Shown in pieces: positions 63,033 to 64,000 of a stretch of DNA of 64,000 nt (positions are counted from its first letter, which is position 1; every line of letters begins with the position of its first letter). The notes below the pieces were generated by a model. It made no database searches and was not told where the DNA came from. It worked only from the letters and a program-made list of their open reading frames with translations. This stretch comes from Anas platyrhynchos (lineage: Eukaryota; Chordata; Aves; Anseriformes; Anatidae), in contig NC_092587.1 in the NCBI RefSeq assembly GCF_047663525.1, positions 38,741,001-38,805,000 of the forward strand, in the 5' to 3' direction. A program made the position numbers and the translations under genes.

Positions 63033-64000
63033 TTAAACCAATAAGTTTCTCTGTCAGTTCAGTGAATTAATTTAGAAAAAGATCGCACAAATGCCAGTGC
63101 AAAGAAGTAAGAACAGAGAATGGTGGAGCTGATGCCTTGTTCTTAGTGCTGCTAGCTGCAGATTGATTAACTGGACAAGAAGTATTGCTCTTGGGATGAG
63201 AAACTGGTTGCCTCTGGCTGTTGTAGTAGTTGGAAGACTGAGCTAAGTAGAACAGGCTAGGATTTAAGGCCATTTCTTACGCCTTATCAATCAGTACCTA
63301 AGCAGACTTCTATCCAGGTAGGAGTTGATGATCTTCGTGGTAATGTACTCTTCCTGCTGAAGGATTTGGTCTTAAGCTAAGAATGATCTGTTATTCCTCT
63401 GCTTTAGCAGACAGTGGTTGCTTGAGTTTCTCCTTGAACTCCTGTAAAATGGAAGTTTTTGGTGTATGCTGTAGTAGCTTGGTCTTATGTTCCTTGCTCT
63501 GTAATACAATGTAACACTTGCAAGCTCATCATGCATGATACTCCTGTGCTATCTCACTCTTGACATGTCCTATAGTAATCTAAAAAACAGTTGCAAGCAG
63601 TTCAACTTCCAACATCAGTGTAAGCGAATACATGCAAGATGAGGGATGAACCATGAATTTGAAAGACACAGCCTACTTCCTTTTCGCCATAAGGAGAATC
63701 TTGTGTTCTAGTAGCATTATTTGCAGCTCATATGCTGTAGACTTCTGCTGCTTTTGGATATTTGATATCCTGAAGACAGAAGCATGCTCATGTCATATAG
63801 ACAATAACTGTTACTTTTTGCTCTTCTGATATTTGGCAAAACTGTTCTCAAGTCTTTAGATTTAAGAGGAATCCAAAGAGAACGTAAAGGATTAATTTGG
63901 TAGGAATTTGTGGCTACTGAGGCCTCGGTTATGTTTGAGTCTTTCTTCAGCACGTGCAGGACATACATATGTAAGTTCACTCCTCCAGCCAGACTAAGCT

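Larger units (their letters stand above)
60970..64000 (+). other. TRHDE: TRHDE intron 2, 5' part (continues past window)
   Basis: Begins with gtaagt. The next TRHDE exon should begin with a Val codon followed by an RLYARP-like sequence, and I could not find it up to 64000. The part seen contains a CR1 fragment starting about 160 bases after the donor and an (ATT)n array near 63 kb; the remainder looks unique. Confidence 0.85.

Overview
The window reads as nuclear DNA of a bird. The main evidence is about ten CR1 LINE fragments. Nearly all have the avian 3' tail (ATTCTATG-type end with a 'ggttggaagggacctt'-type block, seen here as its reverse complement), and one longer copy still encodes reverse-transcriptase-like residues. 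The AT-rich background broken by one very GC-rich first exon also fits. The species cannot be named from the sequence alone.

One protein-coding gene is recognisable: the 5' part of TRHDE (thyrotropin-releasing-hormone-degrading ectoenzyme, pyroglutamyl-peptidase II, peptidase family M1) on the + strand. Exon 1 (coding about 54999-55840) gives the cytoplasmic tail, the membrane anchor, a low-complexity stalk and the start of the ectodomain. Exon 2 (60696-60969) continues it with the conserved [11 protein letters not shown] block. The two join cleanly (AG|gtgagg ... ccag|g, phase 2), and exon 2 ends at a strong gtaagt donor. Exons with the catalytic GAMEN and HEXXH motifs lie beyond the window. 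The promoter lies in a CpG island of about 2 kb with a TATA-like box near 54215. The inferred leader has at least four upstream ATG ORFs, the last of which ends in TGATG, overlapping the proposed start codon.

Positions 1 to about 53,860 form a long non-coding interval with no supported coding exon. It holds CR1 copies (mostly minus strand), possible older LINE/SINE relics, a probable retroviral-LTR-like repeat near 38.7-39.2 kb, microsatellites and a small tandem duplication. The most notable item is a nearly full-length U2 snRNA retropseudogene (19206-19392, minus) joined directly to a 5'-truncated CR1 in the same orientation. This looks like a template-switch chimera made by CR1 machinery.

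From 55841 to 60695 is TRHDE intron 1. From 60970 to the end is part of intron 2, which carries a CR1 insertion and an (ATT)n array. I see no operon-like or prokaryotic features, CRISPR array or intact mobile element. The short ORFs in the intergenic part look like chance frames or repeat fragments.
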